A stretch of DNA of 64,000 bases, from the NCBI GenBank assembly GCA_018806985.1, contig JADANN010000366.1, positions 1,736,001 through 1,800,000 on the forward strand, given 5' to 3'. The stretch comes from Angiostrongylus vasorum (Eukaryota; Nematoda; Chromadorea; Rhabditida; Metastrongylidae). Made by a program: the position numbers and the translations under genes. The notes under the pieces were generated by a model. The model saw only the letters and a list, made by a program, of their open reading frames with translations, had not been told where the DNA came from and ran no database searches. Positions 10,845 to 22,692 of this stretch are shown piece after piece; position 1 is the stretch's first letter; each line of letters begins with the position of its first letter.

Positions 10845-13800
10845 TCACCTGTGCTCGGAGACGTTTGCTTTAGAACGCATGCTGTTTTCATCTTCGGCAG
10901 TCCAACGCGTAAATTCAGTGTACAGCTTCTTAGTGTCTCTATAGGCCGCTATAGAAACTATTAACCACAATAGATAGGAGAAAACAAATGCCATTCCAAT
11001 ATAGACATTTCTAAAAAATACTTTGCGACTTTTTTACTCTGATAAGAATTTTGAACTACGGTGAATCCTTTGATTGTAACCGCACGAGTTAAATAGAAGA
11101 CGATGGATTTCCATTTAAAGGATCGTATCCATCTACGGTAGAGAGCCGTAAGGTGTGCATGAGTTACTTATGGCACAACAAGCATTTAAAGATGCTTAGG
11201 TTTAATGAAATACGAAATTTCTGTATCAAACCAAATGAAGACGGTTTGAAAAAAAATTTATACCTTCTTTGTAATTTTTTGGTTTTGAAAAGGTTTTTAC
11301 AACGTCGTGAAGAACAAGCATTAAATCTTTAAAGTGTTCGAGTTGACTACTGCTTCTGTTGAATTTCTCGTCATTTCCATGTCACGTGATCGTATCGAAG
11401 GGGTAAAGTTCACACCTGCTACCTACCTGGTGTTTTAAGTCAAGCTTACAAAGAAAGTGCAGCGCAACATTTATGTAAGAAGTTGCAAAATTTCTTCATC
11501 ACTTTAAAAGAAGGAAGAAAACAACGGTTATCGAAATATACAGGAAGGGGAAGCAAAATTCTCAGAGTATCACTCAAGCAGGTAGAGGAGGGATACTTGA
11601 AACTGTGAGATCGATGAAGACTCCACTGCACAAACTATGAACATCAACGGGACGCTGAGTTACATTTTTTAGTGGTAACCGCTGGATATGAATGATTGCG
11701 GGCTTGGGCTACAAGTTATGGCAAGGAACGAATTGAACGACAGTGGATATAACGGAAATATTTATTAACGAAGACAAAGTTTAGTGTATTGTTTTTGCTC
11801 TTCGAGCAGACAGGTCACACTTGTCAATTCTAGCACGGGAAAAGGACAAGTAAAGGCCCTAGTGCCATTCGCTGAAGTTCACGATGCACCACTGGGGAGG
11901 AAAATGATAAGGGTGATATAAGTGGATCATTAGCTCAGGATTTCAAAAAGCACTTTGTTGTTTTGGATGCAATTATTTTGGGTCAACTCGGAATTTTTTC
12001 TAACCATCACTTTTTTCGATTCATGTGCTTGCAGCTATATAAAAAATGAGGGAGAGGCAGGAATAGTAAGGATATCAAGAAAGTAAGATAGATTTTCTCA
12101 TAAAAGTAATTCAATAGACAGTTCAGGGGCGGAAAGCACAGTGATAGTGATGTTCGCGTAACGAGCATGGTGCTAGTTCGATTCCGCTCCCAGCCAATCA
12201 AGCCTCTCATCCGTCCGGGGGTCGAGGAATTGGTACCGGACTTGTTTGGAAAAAAAAATCACACTCTGCGATGGAACTGGGAACGCTCCAGCCCGGCTAT
12301 CTCAGGACTCCAGGGAGAATTTCTCGACCTGCATTCTACGGCAATCAAGATTAAATGAAGATCCTCAAGCAACAACCAAAGCCACAAGTAAAGTTGGAAG
12401 ATCTTCGTGGACAAATGATGCGAGGAAACGAATAGAATGTGAAAAGTGTTGGGATCCGCAGAGTAGACTTGAAGACGGATGAAATAAAATAAAAATAAAA
12501 AAAAATGGATTGTTCATTTACGAGCGAAGTCAGAAAATTTGGTACTTGAACAGATTTAGGTCCTTAACTCTTCTCAAAAAGTTTAGAAAATTATCCTTTA
12601 GAAGAACTGTTAGACCATATTTACTACCACACTTCTTTCCCACTGTTCAGAGGAACTATTGCAAATCGAAGACAAAGAGTTAGTTCTTTATAGTAAATTA
12701 AAATAATTCGAAATAACCTTGTCGTATTGTTGTTTGAACATCTGAACTGTCCTCTTGCACTGTTTTTGGCTAACAGTTGAATTCATATCGGAATCAACTT
12801 AATTTACCTTAAACACACCTTCTTCATTTCGCTCTCCTCTTGAGAAGCGTTCATATCCAACCTCCAATACAAAAAACGCTGATATGCAAATGAAAGCCAG
12901 AAGAAATAACTGCAAAACATTGGCCATTAACTTTATAAACTTCAAAAAAAATTGGTGAAAGATTCATCAAATAAATCGGGATAAGGGTAGCTTTGGGCTT
13001 TCGTCTTCGAGAGCACCAAGTGCAAAAAAGAGTGCTAAGATTTGATTAAAAAAAGTAAAAAATGCGATTCCAGGGTGATGTAGTCGGCATATTGGAAGAA
13101 CGGTCAGTAGAAGTATCCTTTAACTCAAGAGCCCAAGAAATGGCTGCAAAATAAAATTGAAATGACAAGTAAGAAAGTTCAACTCACGAAACTAAGGATT
13201 ACATCGAGCAGAAACGGCCGAACAAAAGCAGGTCTGGAGGAATAGAAACCATACAGAGACAAACCAGTAAGAACGATATGAAGCACCGCGTACAGCAAAA
13301 CTACAATACAAAGATAAAGTTGCAGCGAACATGTTCATGTAGGTTGGTGACTGCCAAATAAGTTACATCACGTTCCACTAAATACAATATTAAGAAATGG
13401 TGTGAATGTAGTAATGCCGAACTACGTTTGTAAAGTTAAAATAATATGGAACCCTTATTTTTTTCTTTCATTGGTGCATGGAGCACTAAGCGTACCATGC
13501 AGTACAGGGACTCCAGCTTCTGGTTCGAAACCGTGCTGACTATGTCCTTCCGCGTTCTGGGAATTGTAAGCAAACCGTTCTGGGAAGAACACCATTTTAT
13601 AGTCAAAAGGCCGTTGACAGTTCCTGGCGATGAATTGAGAAAGTCTCAGCATAACTATCCCATTCCACACGGAGAAACCGGTTGAAGTGAGCTCAGTCAG
13701 ATTCCTAGGAGAAACAGTTACATCAGCATTCAGCGACCTTCCTGAAAATTCCTGAACTGGTGCCCGATCCCGCATGCACATGCGGATTTTGTGGATGATT

Positions 13801-16800
13801 GATAGGAGGCAACGAAATGCTCAGATCCACACAGTATACGACAACAGGTCATATAAATAAAAAAAAATAGACGGATTTTCATTTTTTTAACAGTGTTCCA
13901 CATAGTTGCACGTTGGCCTTCCCGTAGTTCATCATGAATAGGATTAACTTAAGCGTTTTGCAAGATACGCTCAGCTTCGAACTTTTTGAACCTCGCATTC
14001 CGTATTGATGTATGAGCGCGCTATATTTTAGAATACATAGTTCAAGCGCCTTGTGGTTGGTGCGTAACATTCTTGACGTAGCTGAAAGTATCAGCTCTCG
14101 CATCTTCTGCACAACAGAGCGTTACGAGAACTGCTGAGTCGAGAAGATGAAGCGTAGTACCTCTCCACTTGCTGTCCACCTTCTCCTCAGTCCCTCCTTC
14201 ATGTTATTCTCCATATTCATTCAACGGTTAACTACTAATACGAAGTAATCTCCGTATCCAGAGAGCCATCCAGTTCGATTTGTTCGCCTTCGCACCATAA
14301 TTTTTTTCGCGAACTGCGTCCTCATTCTATTTATGCACTTTAAATCATTTCTGCCCCTTTGTTGAGCTCGTTGAACATCGTCTGTGCTTTATTGGCACTA
14401 TTCGAAAAAAATGATGCCGTCGTCGAAGAAAGCGAAGGTTTGACAAAAAAATTTTCATCACAGCAGATACACCTCTCTTACTAATTGAAGGACTTATCCA
14501 TTGTAACGTCGCTCTAAGCAGCTTTGGCGATATGGTGTCGCCTTGTAGAAATCCCTATCCCTTGGGAATGGTATGCGATCGGTGAAAAGCTCTATTTTTG
14601 CACATTGGTTACCATGGAACTCAGCTAGAATTCCTATATAAGGAAGTTGCATCCCTTGGTCTACGACCGCAAAAAGTATGGCGCTCGTTTTGACGCAGTC
14701 AAACGCTCTTTCGCAGTCGATAGAGGTTAGCACGAAGTGAGGGTGATATTCCCCTACAGACTTCTATGGCTTGGAATGCACAGTTCGAATGTTGCCCACG
14801 GAGCAGAATCTCTGCTGGAATCCTTCCTATTCAACTAATTGTGTTTCATCCAAAGTCGTTGATATGCAAGACAGGATTATCCTCATAAAGAGCTTGTAGA
14901 TTACACCCAACAAGAAAATCGGGCGGTAGCATTCTAATTCAATATCATGTTAGTCTTCTTTCTCGAGCCAAGCGGGTAACGAATTATTGTATTACAGCCG
15001 TACAATCCGAAGATCTTTTAATATCTTAGAATTTGTCTCTGCTTCATAACTGCAAGTCACGTATACAGTCTGGGAAAGAGTACATCGGAGCACCTACACG
15101 TCGTCAGCACAATCGTTGAGATTAGATGGCTGTTCCATATTAATAATAGAAACGAAGGACCCGTATGGTGTGGTGGTGGACACGTTAGCCCCTGGAAAAG
15201 TTAATAGCGCGTTCGTTCCTCACCCCCATACACCTGCGATCCAGAGTTTTGCAAATATCTCAGCATCATTGTGGGGGAACAATAGTATTCGACAAGGTAG
15301 AAGGATGTGAGGGATACAATAGAAAATCATTTCTATGGATACATCTGTGCAAAAGCTACTGCCCTCCAGAAGAAGTGAATTATTTTTCAACGGTGTAGAA
15401 TTATTACTGTATTAAAGAAGGTCGATTTTTTGAGCTAAATTAGGTTGCGCAACGTTATAAGAAAACCCTTATGATCTCTATCGCATATATTTCAGTGGAA
15501 CGGATAGATTTCTTCTTTAATAGGCACGTTGTTCTACAAATCTTCTTTGTAATGTAAAAGCGTGAAATTAAACAAGGTGAATTTTACAGAAGTAGTAAAA
15601 CAGAAGTACCCAATATGCGTACAGCTGGTCGCAATTTTGCAACATTATTATTGCAAAATAAGTAGGAGCTGACGGTTTGCAGAAGACGAATTTGTAACTT
15701 TTGCGTCGTCCTTTGCGACAAACACCACTCATATTCGCCAATCACTAGAATTCAGGCAAAATCACTGTGGTGGTTCGATTCGGAGCTGGTGTCTTCAGGT
15801 CTATTTTTTAATAAAGATCTAGTTAGATTTTAGTAGTGATTGGAAGGAGAGGCCGCAGCCAACTATTCCACACTACACTTATGTCTGTTGTCTTAGCTTG
15901 TTCAGAAATAAATGAACGTTTTGAAAGATTTATTGTTCTGATGTATTTTTAGCGATAGAAAGTTTTTTGTACCTTGCAACAATCATTTAAAAGCCGATAT
16001 TATGTTTTTTTTCTAACAATGTTTGTAGTCCTTACATTTTACCGAGAGTTAAATTTTTTAAACCATCTTTCAGCTCTCAGTTTTAGACGTCAAAAACGAC
16101 TTTTCGTCAAACTTCTTTTTATGAGTTCAGACTCAGTCGTAGTGCAGCAGAGACGGCTCGAAACATTAATAAAGTTTGAAGTGAAGGTAGTGTTGGTGAA
16201 TCAACAGTGCAAAGTTCGACCTAGGCTGCGAACGTCCCAATGAATTTGACGACGACGAATTGAAGGCACTAGTGGAAGCAAACATGCGAACAACTATTCG
16301 AGAGCTTCCAGAATAGCTTGGCTTAAGCACGGGAACAATTTCCACTCACTTGAATCGCATGGGAAAGACAAGAGAACTAGACAAGTGGGTGCCACGCGAA
16401 TTAAACGATAATAAAAAAAATTAGCAGTTTTGAAGTGTCGTCTGCTCTTATTCTGCGCAACAAAAACCACCCTTTTCTTGGTCGAATTGTGATGTGGGAC
16501 GAGAAATGGATTCTGTACGACAATTGGCGGACGTTCAGTTCAATGGTTGGTTTGCGGTCAGGCTCCGCAGCACTTCCCAAAGCCGAAGTTGCATCAAGAA
16601 ATGTTACGGTGACTGTTTGGTGGTCTATAGCGGGGCTGATTCATTATAGCTTTTTGAATCCGTGCGGAGCGACCACGCCAGAGAAGTACTGTCAATAAAT
16701 CGACGAAATGCATTCCAACAACAGTCACAGGCATTAGGCAATAGAACAGGAGCAATCATTCTCCATGACACCGCCCCTGCTTCACTTTGCGGTACAAACG

Positions 16801-17398
16801 CTGCAGAAGTTGAACGAGTTGGGCTACGAAACTTTGCCTCATCCGCCAAATTCATCAGACCTCTCGTCTGCCGACTATACTTCCTGCGCGAGAAATGCTT
16901 CACCAACCACGATGACGCAAAAAATGCCTTCAACGAATTCATCGCTTCCAGAGCTTCATAATTTTATGCAACTGGAATAATTAAATTGGTTTCTCGTTGG
17001 CAAAAATGTTAGAATTCAAATGGTTTCTATTTCGGTTAATTAATATATAACACTATTATTAATATTAATATAATATATACTACATTATACATTATAATAT
17101 ATCATTCTAATAATGTAATAAAACATGGTGTTGCTAAGAACAATTTGTTTGAAGCAGGTTATGATATTTTAAACAAAGTAATTAAAAACGCTTGTTTATT
17201 TCTGAACAACCTAACCCTTCAGTGGGTGTGGTATTCATCGCAAGCTTGTTGAGATTTTTTAACAGATACGATATTTAGTGGCAGTGGATCTCTACTGTCT
17301 TTTTAGAACCTCACCTTTATAAACCATGTAAGGATTGCTGAATGCGAAAAGGAAGGCGAAAAATGAGGCCAAAATTAGCATTCTTAGCGCGACATCAG
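10845..17398 (-). CDS. Small four-helix membrane protein, unknown function, about 164 aa
   Basis: Exons (minus): 17398-17315 (ATG at 17381), 13300-13188, 13143-13125 (19 nt), 12908-12808, 12746-12718 (tentative, 29 nt), 11010-10845. All have GT-AG ends and from the ATG the lengths sum to 495 nt, an open frame with TGA. Predicted helices: about 2-20, 23-42, 55-84 and, after a loop with an NNT glycosylation motif, one starting near NVYIGMAFVFSYLL. The tail is polar and starts YRDTKKLYTEF. The pattern LYGFYSSRPAFVRPFL between helices 2 and 3 recalls LAPTM/DUF7027-like tetraspan proteins, but I cannot assign a family. TTTCAG before the first exon could be an SL trans-splice site; that exon is also open upstream of the ATG, so an earlier exon is possible. 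The 4-kb intron 1 contains an RTE-B fragment, a SINE4 copy and a mariner. Confidence 0.6.
12126..12500 (+). repeat. SINE2 copy, nearly full length
   Basis: The tRNA-like head starts GGGGCGGAAAG and ends GTTCGATTCCGCTCCC, so head and tail of the tRNA-like part pair like an acceptor stem, with a B box. Then come GGGGTCGAGGAATTGGTACC, CTCAGGACTCCAGGGAGAA, ATCCTCAAGC and GATGCGAGGAAACGAAT. The tail is AAATAAAAATAAAAAAAAA. It lies in an intron of the membrane-protein gene, antisense to it. Confidence 0.85.
14110..14990 (-). mobile_element. RTE-B LINE fragment (reverse transcriptase part)
   Basis: The minus strand encodes a decayed RT domain: LTSIDCERAFDCVKT (RT motif with the first catalytic Asp), then a stretch corresponding to ALVDQG..YI.IL and C.KIELF, with frameshifts after. 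The C-terminal and 3' part (14130-14460) aligns with 28800-28960. It is non-functional and inserted in the long intron of the membrane-protein gene. Confidence 0.75.
15148..15300 (+). repeat. SINE4 copy, plus strand, truncated
   Basis: It carries AACGAAGGACCCGTATGGTG, the tRNA-like part ending GCGCGTTCGTTCC, then CCAGAGTTTTGCAAATATCT and CAGCATCATTGTGG. The usual tail is replaced by unrelated sequence. Confidence 0.75.
15893..17214 (+). mobile_element. Hsmar1/bandit-like mariner transposon, inactivated
   Basis: Inverted ends match: TTGTTCAGAAATAAA at 15899 and, on the minus strand, TTGTTCAGAAATAAA at 17208, each next to a TA. The transposase is recognisable across stops and shifts: AAETARNINKV, ELKALVEANMRTTIREL, DKWVPRELNDN, LRNKNHPFLGRIV, DEKWILYDN (first Asp), VTVWWS, HYSFLNPCG, IDEMH, ILHDTA (second Asp; usual DNA changed), LNELGYETLPHPP and a GINKLVSRWQK tail. 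That is the cecropia/Hsmar1 subfamily, which includes hookworm bandit. In-frame stops occur after REL and after EKYCQ, so it is dead. It sits in intron 1 of the membrane-protein gene, opposite strand. An AT-rich tract (17040-17130) separates the ORF from the right end. Confidence 0.85.
17040..17130. repeat. AT-rich low-complexity tract inside the mariner 3' region
   Basis: Almost only A and T, with imperfect ATTAATATAATATA repeats. It is unlike the rest of the element and probably expanded after insertion. Confidence 0.7.
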
Positions 17399-17409
17399 CT
17401 GAAAGTTAC

Positions 17410-18590
17410 CGATTAGCTCAGGATGGCAGTGAAACGAAATACTCGGAAAAAAAATAATAAAAAAAATAAAAATAAGATAAAAAGCATCAATCAGAGTTCA
17501 GTAACCACTTGCGCATAACAAACAATGGAAATCATACAAAATAAAGAATTCTGATTCTGGTAGCTCGGTAGTGGAGCACAGCTAACACGATGATGAAAAA
17601 CCATGATGACAGTAACAAAAAAATAATAGAAACGACGAAGAAAAAGTGCTGCAGCAGTTCCAGTTTTTATTATACAAACACTTTGATGAAATTGTTAGAA
17701 AGACAAGTGAACAGCAATTTGAGAGCCGAATAAGCAGATAAAGAAGTTAGGCGCAATAAACAGTCAGTAGTGGTATTTGAAGTTAAGCCTAAGCAAGCAC
17801 TGGCACGTTCTGAGAAATCGACTTTTAGCGCCTCTATAACAGTAGACAGATGAGATTCTACACAGGAACACCTGAAGAACGCTGAGGAGAACTGCACTGA
17901 AATGGCACGAATAGGCTTCGTAAAAGTCTAGGTAACATTCTAGACAAAGTCTACCTAGTGATGAAATTGTAATGGCCCTGTGAGCGTGAAGTGCTTTGTT
18001 ATTCTGACACTACGCTAACGATAAATGCAGACTACTCAATAAATAGTCGCCGTCATTGGTTTGATTGCTAAGCAAGGACTCTTTTTTCCCCGTCGTCCAC
18101 TAAAATGTTTTCTTTTCTACATGAAATCACCCTATCATTTTCCTTTCACAAGGACTCATGTTGATCCTAGCAAAAAATTCGTACAAAATACTATCTCGTT
18201 GATTGAGAAAAGTCGGATTTTCGTCCTCTAGGATCTTCTCAGAGACGAACTAAAGCTTTCGCAGATCGTCACCACCTTCATTCACTGCCTTTGCAGTTTA
18301 GAACGTAAAGAGATTTGCCATCTCATTAGTAGGCTGCTACTAGAAAAGGCGTTCTGGCATTGATTTACCCCTATCTATATTTTTTGAAGAAAAAAAGCCT
18401 AACTCGATCTGGGTTTGGAGAGCCTCTTCAAGAGATGACCCTGCTTTAGACAGCAGTTCGACACCCAGAAGCTTTTTTCAGGGCACGGCGAAGCTGCAGA
18501 AGATTAACGAAGACGCTACATCAATGTCTACTTAATGAGGGAATGAAATTCTGAGTGCAAAATAACCATTATTTCGTTCTCTCCTAATAG
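17410..18590. other. No gene recognised upstream of the membrane-protein gene
   Basis: The sequence is AT-rich with poly(A) and poly(T) runs. A 75-codon minus frame at 17670-17897 has no splice support and no recognisable family. Promoter sequence of the minus-strand gene would lie here, but no specific motif can be defended. Confidence 0.3.
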
Positions 18591-18639
18591 AAATATCGAA
18601 ATCATTCTCAAACAAACCGATAATTTTTCGAAAACCCTA

Positions 18640-18800
18640 CTGTAGAGTTGAAAAATGGGTTACGATACAAGTGTTTCAATGAGGACAACGCGAGCTGTAA
18701 AGACTTGCCTCGATTTGAACAGCCAGCCACGTTTGTCAAAGAAGCTCTAAAGGGCGAGCATGAACTATGCGAAGAGTTGGGCAGACGTCACTTAAAGTGA
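18640..18800 (+). mobile_element. Possible mariner N-terminal fragment
   Basis: One plus frame reads CFNEDNASCKDLPRFEQP, then KEALKGEHELCEELGRRHL before a stop. The layout resembles the mariner linker between the two helix-turn-helix motifs (FxxGxxSLEDxPRxGRP..LxxxxEELG). Short and diverged, so tentative. Confidence 0.35.
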
Positions 18801-19194
18801 GCATTCAACACGAATATTCGGCGAGCACCTCGAATTAACGGGTCATGGCAGAATGAGTTCCTATTCAATTCGTCCCAAACCACGATCGACAAATGTGCGA
18901 GTCAGCACTTTCGTCTCTCTCCTGCTTCATCTGCACCGACAAAACTTTTTGAGGTAGATGGTCAGAGAAATGATGAACTGGATCTGCCAGCAACAACGCA
19001 CACCACGCTTTGTGGCTCCAAATTTTGGAAAGATACAATAAATAAAAAATATAAAATGGCATAGCATCGTTAACGGTGATGGTAAGTGCGCTGTTACCAA
19101 GATTTTCATCGAATAAACAAAATAAAAAGGAAAATCTGGTCAAAAACGGCACCAGTGCTTGTTTCAATTTAAGCATAAAATAAAAAAAAACGAA

Positions 19195-19470
19195 AAAGTT
19201 CTTGGAACTGATCAATCCCCTGAGGGATGCCCCATGCATTCGACTTGATTAAGCATCGTTTGGAGGTGATTGAATGCGTATATGGCCTCTACAATGACTC
19301 GCGGTGGCCTACGGATGTATCGAACCAGTGCTGCTACCCTCCCAGACAAGCTGGTACCAATTTGCCGACCCCCTGAGGGATGGAAGGCCCAGTGGGCCAT
19401 GGGCACCGGGATCGATTCCACCTGTGTGTTGCATGGCGTCTCCAAACGCTGTGCCACACGCGCACCATTC
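19195..19470 (-). repeat. SINE1 copy, minus strand
   Basis: The reverse complement shows the head (CACAGCGTTTGGAGACGC and ATCGATCCC), GGGGGTCGGCAAATTGGTACC, TTGTCTGGGAGGGTAGCAGC, GAATGCATGGGGCATCCC and a tail ATTGATCAGTTCC. Confidence 0.8.
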
Positions 19471-19789
19471 AATTTAAACATGCAAGTATTAGTTCGGTAG
19501 CGTAGTAACTGCGCACTGCGGACCGCGAATTTCAAAGCACGTTCGGGGGAGGCCACAAATCGAGTTCAAGCACAAAAGTTCGTTAAACAAAATGAAAGCT
19601 ACCAGGATGTGCACATCTTTGCCAACATGTTTGATCGTACCAGGAGAGCAGAATCATAAAATTCTTGAAGCACAAATTCTCCGAACGCATTTTCACGATG
19701 TTCAAACAACTTTGTATATTTTTTTTGGTATTAAGTTTTTTGGTATTTGGTACGATTTTTTGGATCGTATTTTGATTTGGGATAAAAGC

Positions 19790-20290
19790 CATTGTAGACC
19801 CAATATGACATCCCACATCGATCAGAGAAGTGGTTGAAGTAAGATGAAGCTCCTAAATATTTCCCCAAAGCTGAAATTGCAACAACAAAAGGTAATGGTG
19901 AATTTTTGGTAGCTCCGCGCATGGAATCATCCAATACACTTCTTCTATTCTGGTCAAACCATCAGTGTTGATGTGTACTGTTAGAACGTTGAAAATACGC
20001 ACCAGTTATTCCAACCTCTGCAACTGGTTTTTATCAACGAATTCTACTACGCGATAACGTCCAACTACACGCCGTACAACCAACACTGCAGGGGGTTCGT
20101 TGAGCTGAGCTAAGAAGCTCTTCCTCATCCACCTTGCTAAGTGGAGCTGCTGCTAACCAACCGGTAGGAAATTTCTGGGTGATGTAATTCATGCAAAACT
20201 TTTCGGAGACATGGCGCTAGCGGCGATGAAAAATTGTTCGAAGCATATCTTTAAGAATACTTCGCGGATATCGAATTCTCCGGAATTAAC
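19790..20290 (+). mobile_element. Degraded mariner transposase fragment
   Basis: Across frames the plus strand encodes VDEAPKYFPKAEI (usual D..APK.FPKPELH), then FYSGQTISVDVYC, ENTHQLFQPLQLV, FVELS..ALPHPP and KLFEAYL.EYFA..EFSGI, in the order found in mariner transposases. The subfamily differs from the 15893 element. It is heavily frameshifted; no terminal repeats identified. Confidence 0.55.
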
Positions 20291-20929
20291 TCCGACATTG
20301 GAATTGATCAGTGAGGATTTCTGCGATTGTGCACGGCTTTCTGAAGCTTGTGAATAACTTAGGAAGTAAGAAATCCTAGGTGAAAGAAAAACTTTCTTCA
20401 ATAACTTTCAAGCAAATGGTTTCCGAAAATGTGTCGTTTTTTTCTTATTTGCTTAAAAAGATCCGAATAAAGCAAATACGTGGGGGAACAGTAATAACTA
20501 AGAAAGCTCTGGGTGCTTCATTTAAAATTTTTTTCTTCAATGTTGGAAGTCAGATCATATTGGATAAGCTTTAAAATCTATCCATGTATGGTGGTATTCG
20601 TGGAATTTTAATGGGATGACTAAACGAGAACTTCTAGAATCGATATTTATGCTCATTTGTGGAAATTGAATTCGTTATACACACTAATTACGACGACCAC
20701 AGAGCGAGAGAGATTACTTATGTTTCCTGTCAGAAACACACAGAAGCAGGAAACTACCAATCCAGCCTCGAGGAAACCATTAATTTAAGATTTCATGAGA
20801 AAACTTCAGTACATTGAGGAACGAGTTTAACTAAGTTTGCTCTTTTTTACTATGTCAATAGAAACGCAGCTAAGAACCATTTTCACAAACGCTATTTATT
20901 ACGATGGTGTTGATTGAATGAGTAGGACC

Positions 20930-21215
20930 TGCGCCACGTGTAACGCAGTGGTTAGCAGTGTTTTGCAATCATACAAAATGCGCTACCGATTCGATCAAGC
21001 GTCCCACGCTACACAAGCCTTCCATCCCTTCGGGGTTGGCAAATTGGTATTACATCTGTCTGCGAGGATAGCATCACTGACTCCATACATAGTTAGGCTA
21101 CCAAAGTCATTGTATCGGCCAGGTATTTATTCAACCACTTCCAACGATGCTTGATAAAGTCGAATGCATGGCGCATCCCTCAGGGATTGATCAACGCCGA
21201 TCTCTTTTTTCCTTT
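20930..21215 (+). repeat. SINE1 copy, plus strand
   Basis: Head CGTGTAACGCAGTGGTTAGC, a B-box-like ACCGATTCGATC, then CGGGGTTGGCAAATTGGTA, TGTCTGCGAGGATAGC, GAATGCATGGCGCATCCC and TCAGGGATTGATCAACGCCG. Confidence 0.85.
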
Positions 21216-21724
21216 TGAGTGGTGCACACAACGAGTTCCCATATTTACTTTGTAGATTTTTTTTTCACACTTAATCAACCAAAACAACTGTGATAAGTAA
21301 AAAAAAAAAAAACAAAGCATGAGATAAATAAGTGTTCATAGAAGTATTCGCCATGCAAATAGTATTGAATGGGAGTTTTTAATGATGTGTAACAGAATGA
21401 GTGTAACAGAGAATTCAAAACCAGTAGCTAACATATATCAACATCATCGCATTAGTGCAATAAAGTGAAGACGAATAGAAAATCACACAAGCATAGATTA
21501 GGTTAAGCCGGCAGTGTTATGAAGTTTGTAGGGCTTCACAAGTGTCCATTAGATTATCTTCGCTTGGAATCAGCCACGATCTCAAGTTTGTTTTTCTTCA
21601 CAGAACGAACCGTTCAGTACTAACATCGCATCCGACAACGCATTCATCATCATCCTGAAGTCGACCAAATGATGTATTCACGCTCTAGAATTGGAGCGTT
21701 TTTAAACATTTCTTTGCATGACTC

Positions 21725-21975
21725 GTCATCATATCTCCCTATGCGGATCCCAGCACTTCTTACATTCGATTCATTTTTTTCGCAGTCATCGTTCACAATG
21801 GTCTTCGGAGATTTTGCGTGTTGTTTCGGCTGCTGCTTGAGGATTTCGTCTTCTGATGTGCTGGTTGAGGCGATTCTTCATGCAATCTTGGATATAGCCG
21901 TGCTAACGCGTTCCCACGTGGAATGGAGCAGAGCGTTGTGGTGGGGATCGAAGTAGAGCCTCCCTTCTTGATGGA
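21725..21975 (-). repeat. SINE2 3' half, minus strand
   Basis: The reverse complement carries GCACGGCTATATCCAAGA, AATCCTCAAGCAGCAGCCG and the GGGATCCGC-like block. The head and central block are missing. It lies 130 bp from a plus-strand SINE2. Confidence 0.7.
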
Positions 21976-22107
21976 GTGCATCACTCACTGTTGTTCTACT
22001 TGCTGTCCTCAGTAATTGGAGCGTTGGATAAGCATTTCCATTCTAGTGACCATAAAGTAACGATAAAATTGCAGAGTGAATAATAGTATACCTAAATGTG
22101 ATAGAGT

Positions 22108-22490
22108 GGAGGGGCGGATAGGACACTGGTAGTGATGTCCCCTCATCACGAGCAAGGTGCTAGTCTCGATTCCGCTCCGCGTCAATCTAGCCACTTATCC
22201 CTCGGGGGGTCGGGGAATTGGTACCGGACTTCTCTGGGAAAAAATCACTCTCTGCAATCAAATTGGGAACCCTCCAGCACGACTATTACAGGACTCCAGG
22301 AGGATTGCTCAACCAGCATTCTATGGCATTCAAGATGAAATGAAAATCCTCAAGCCGCAACCGAAGCCACACGTAAAAATTGGAAGATCTTCGTGGGCGA
22401 TGGATGCGAGGAAGCGAATTGGATGTGAGAAGTGCTGGGATCCCAACAGTAGACGTGAAGACGGATCAAATAAATTAAAATAATTTTTAA
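22108..22490 (+). repeat. SINE2 copy, nearly full length
   Basis: Head GGGGCGGATAGGACACTGG..GTCTCGATTCCGCTCC, then GGGGTCGGGGAATTGGTACC, GCACGACTATTACAGGACTC, ATCCTCAAGCCGCAACCG, GATGCGAGGAAGCG and GACGGATCAAATAAATTAAA. About 370 bp. It is the reference copy, with 12126-12500. Confidence 0.85.
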
Positions 22491-22512
22491 TAAATTTATG
22501 ATGATGTTCCAG

Positions 22513-22692
22513 TTAAATCTTAACTGCAAAGTGAAATCGATAATTAGCAGTCCTGCGTTTCATATAAAAATGACAATTGACATGCCAATTAGCTGGAGTC
22601 GTCAAGGAGATAAAGTTCTTATACAGCCGAGGCTTCAGACCGATGCGATATATGGTTGAAAAGCTGTAGTAGCACTTGTTTTCGCAGAATCC
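22513..22692 (-). other. Isolated terminal exon, unknown Cys-containing protein
   Basis: On the minus strand ACTTTAG precedes an open frame of exactly 60 codons ending in TAA. It begins GFCENKCYYSFSTIYRIG and later has PANWHVNCHFYMKRR. Codon use and residue mix look like real protein. Its 5' exons should lie above 22700 on the minus strand but I could not join any with confidence. An alternative is an internal exon ending at the weak donor CAT|GTCAAT. Family not recognised. Confidence 0.35.

Noticed and set aside
20189..20401. 70-codon minus-strand ORF as a host exon
   Set aside because: The plus strand of the same interval continues a mariner transposase remnant, so this is most simply its shadow.
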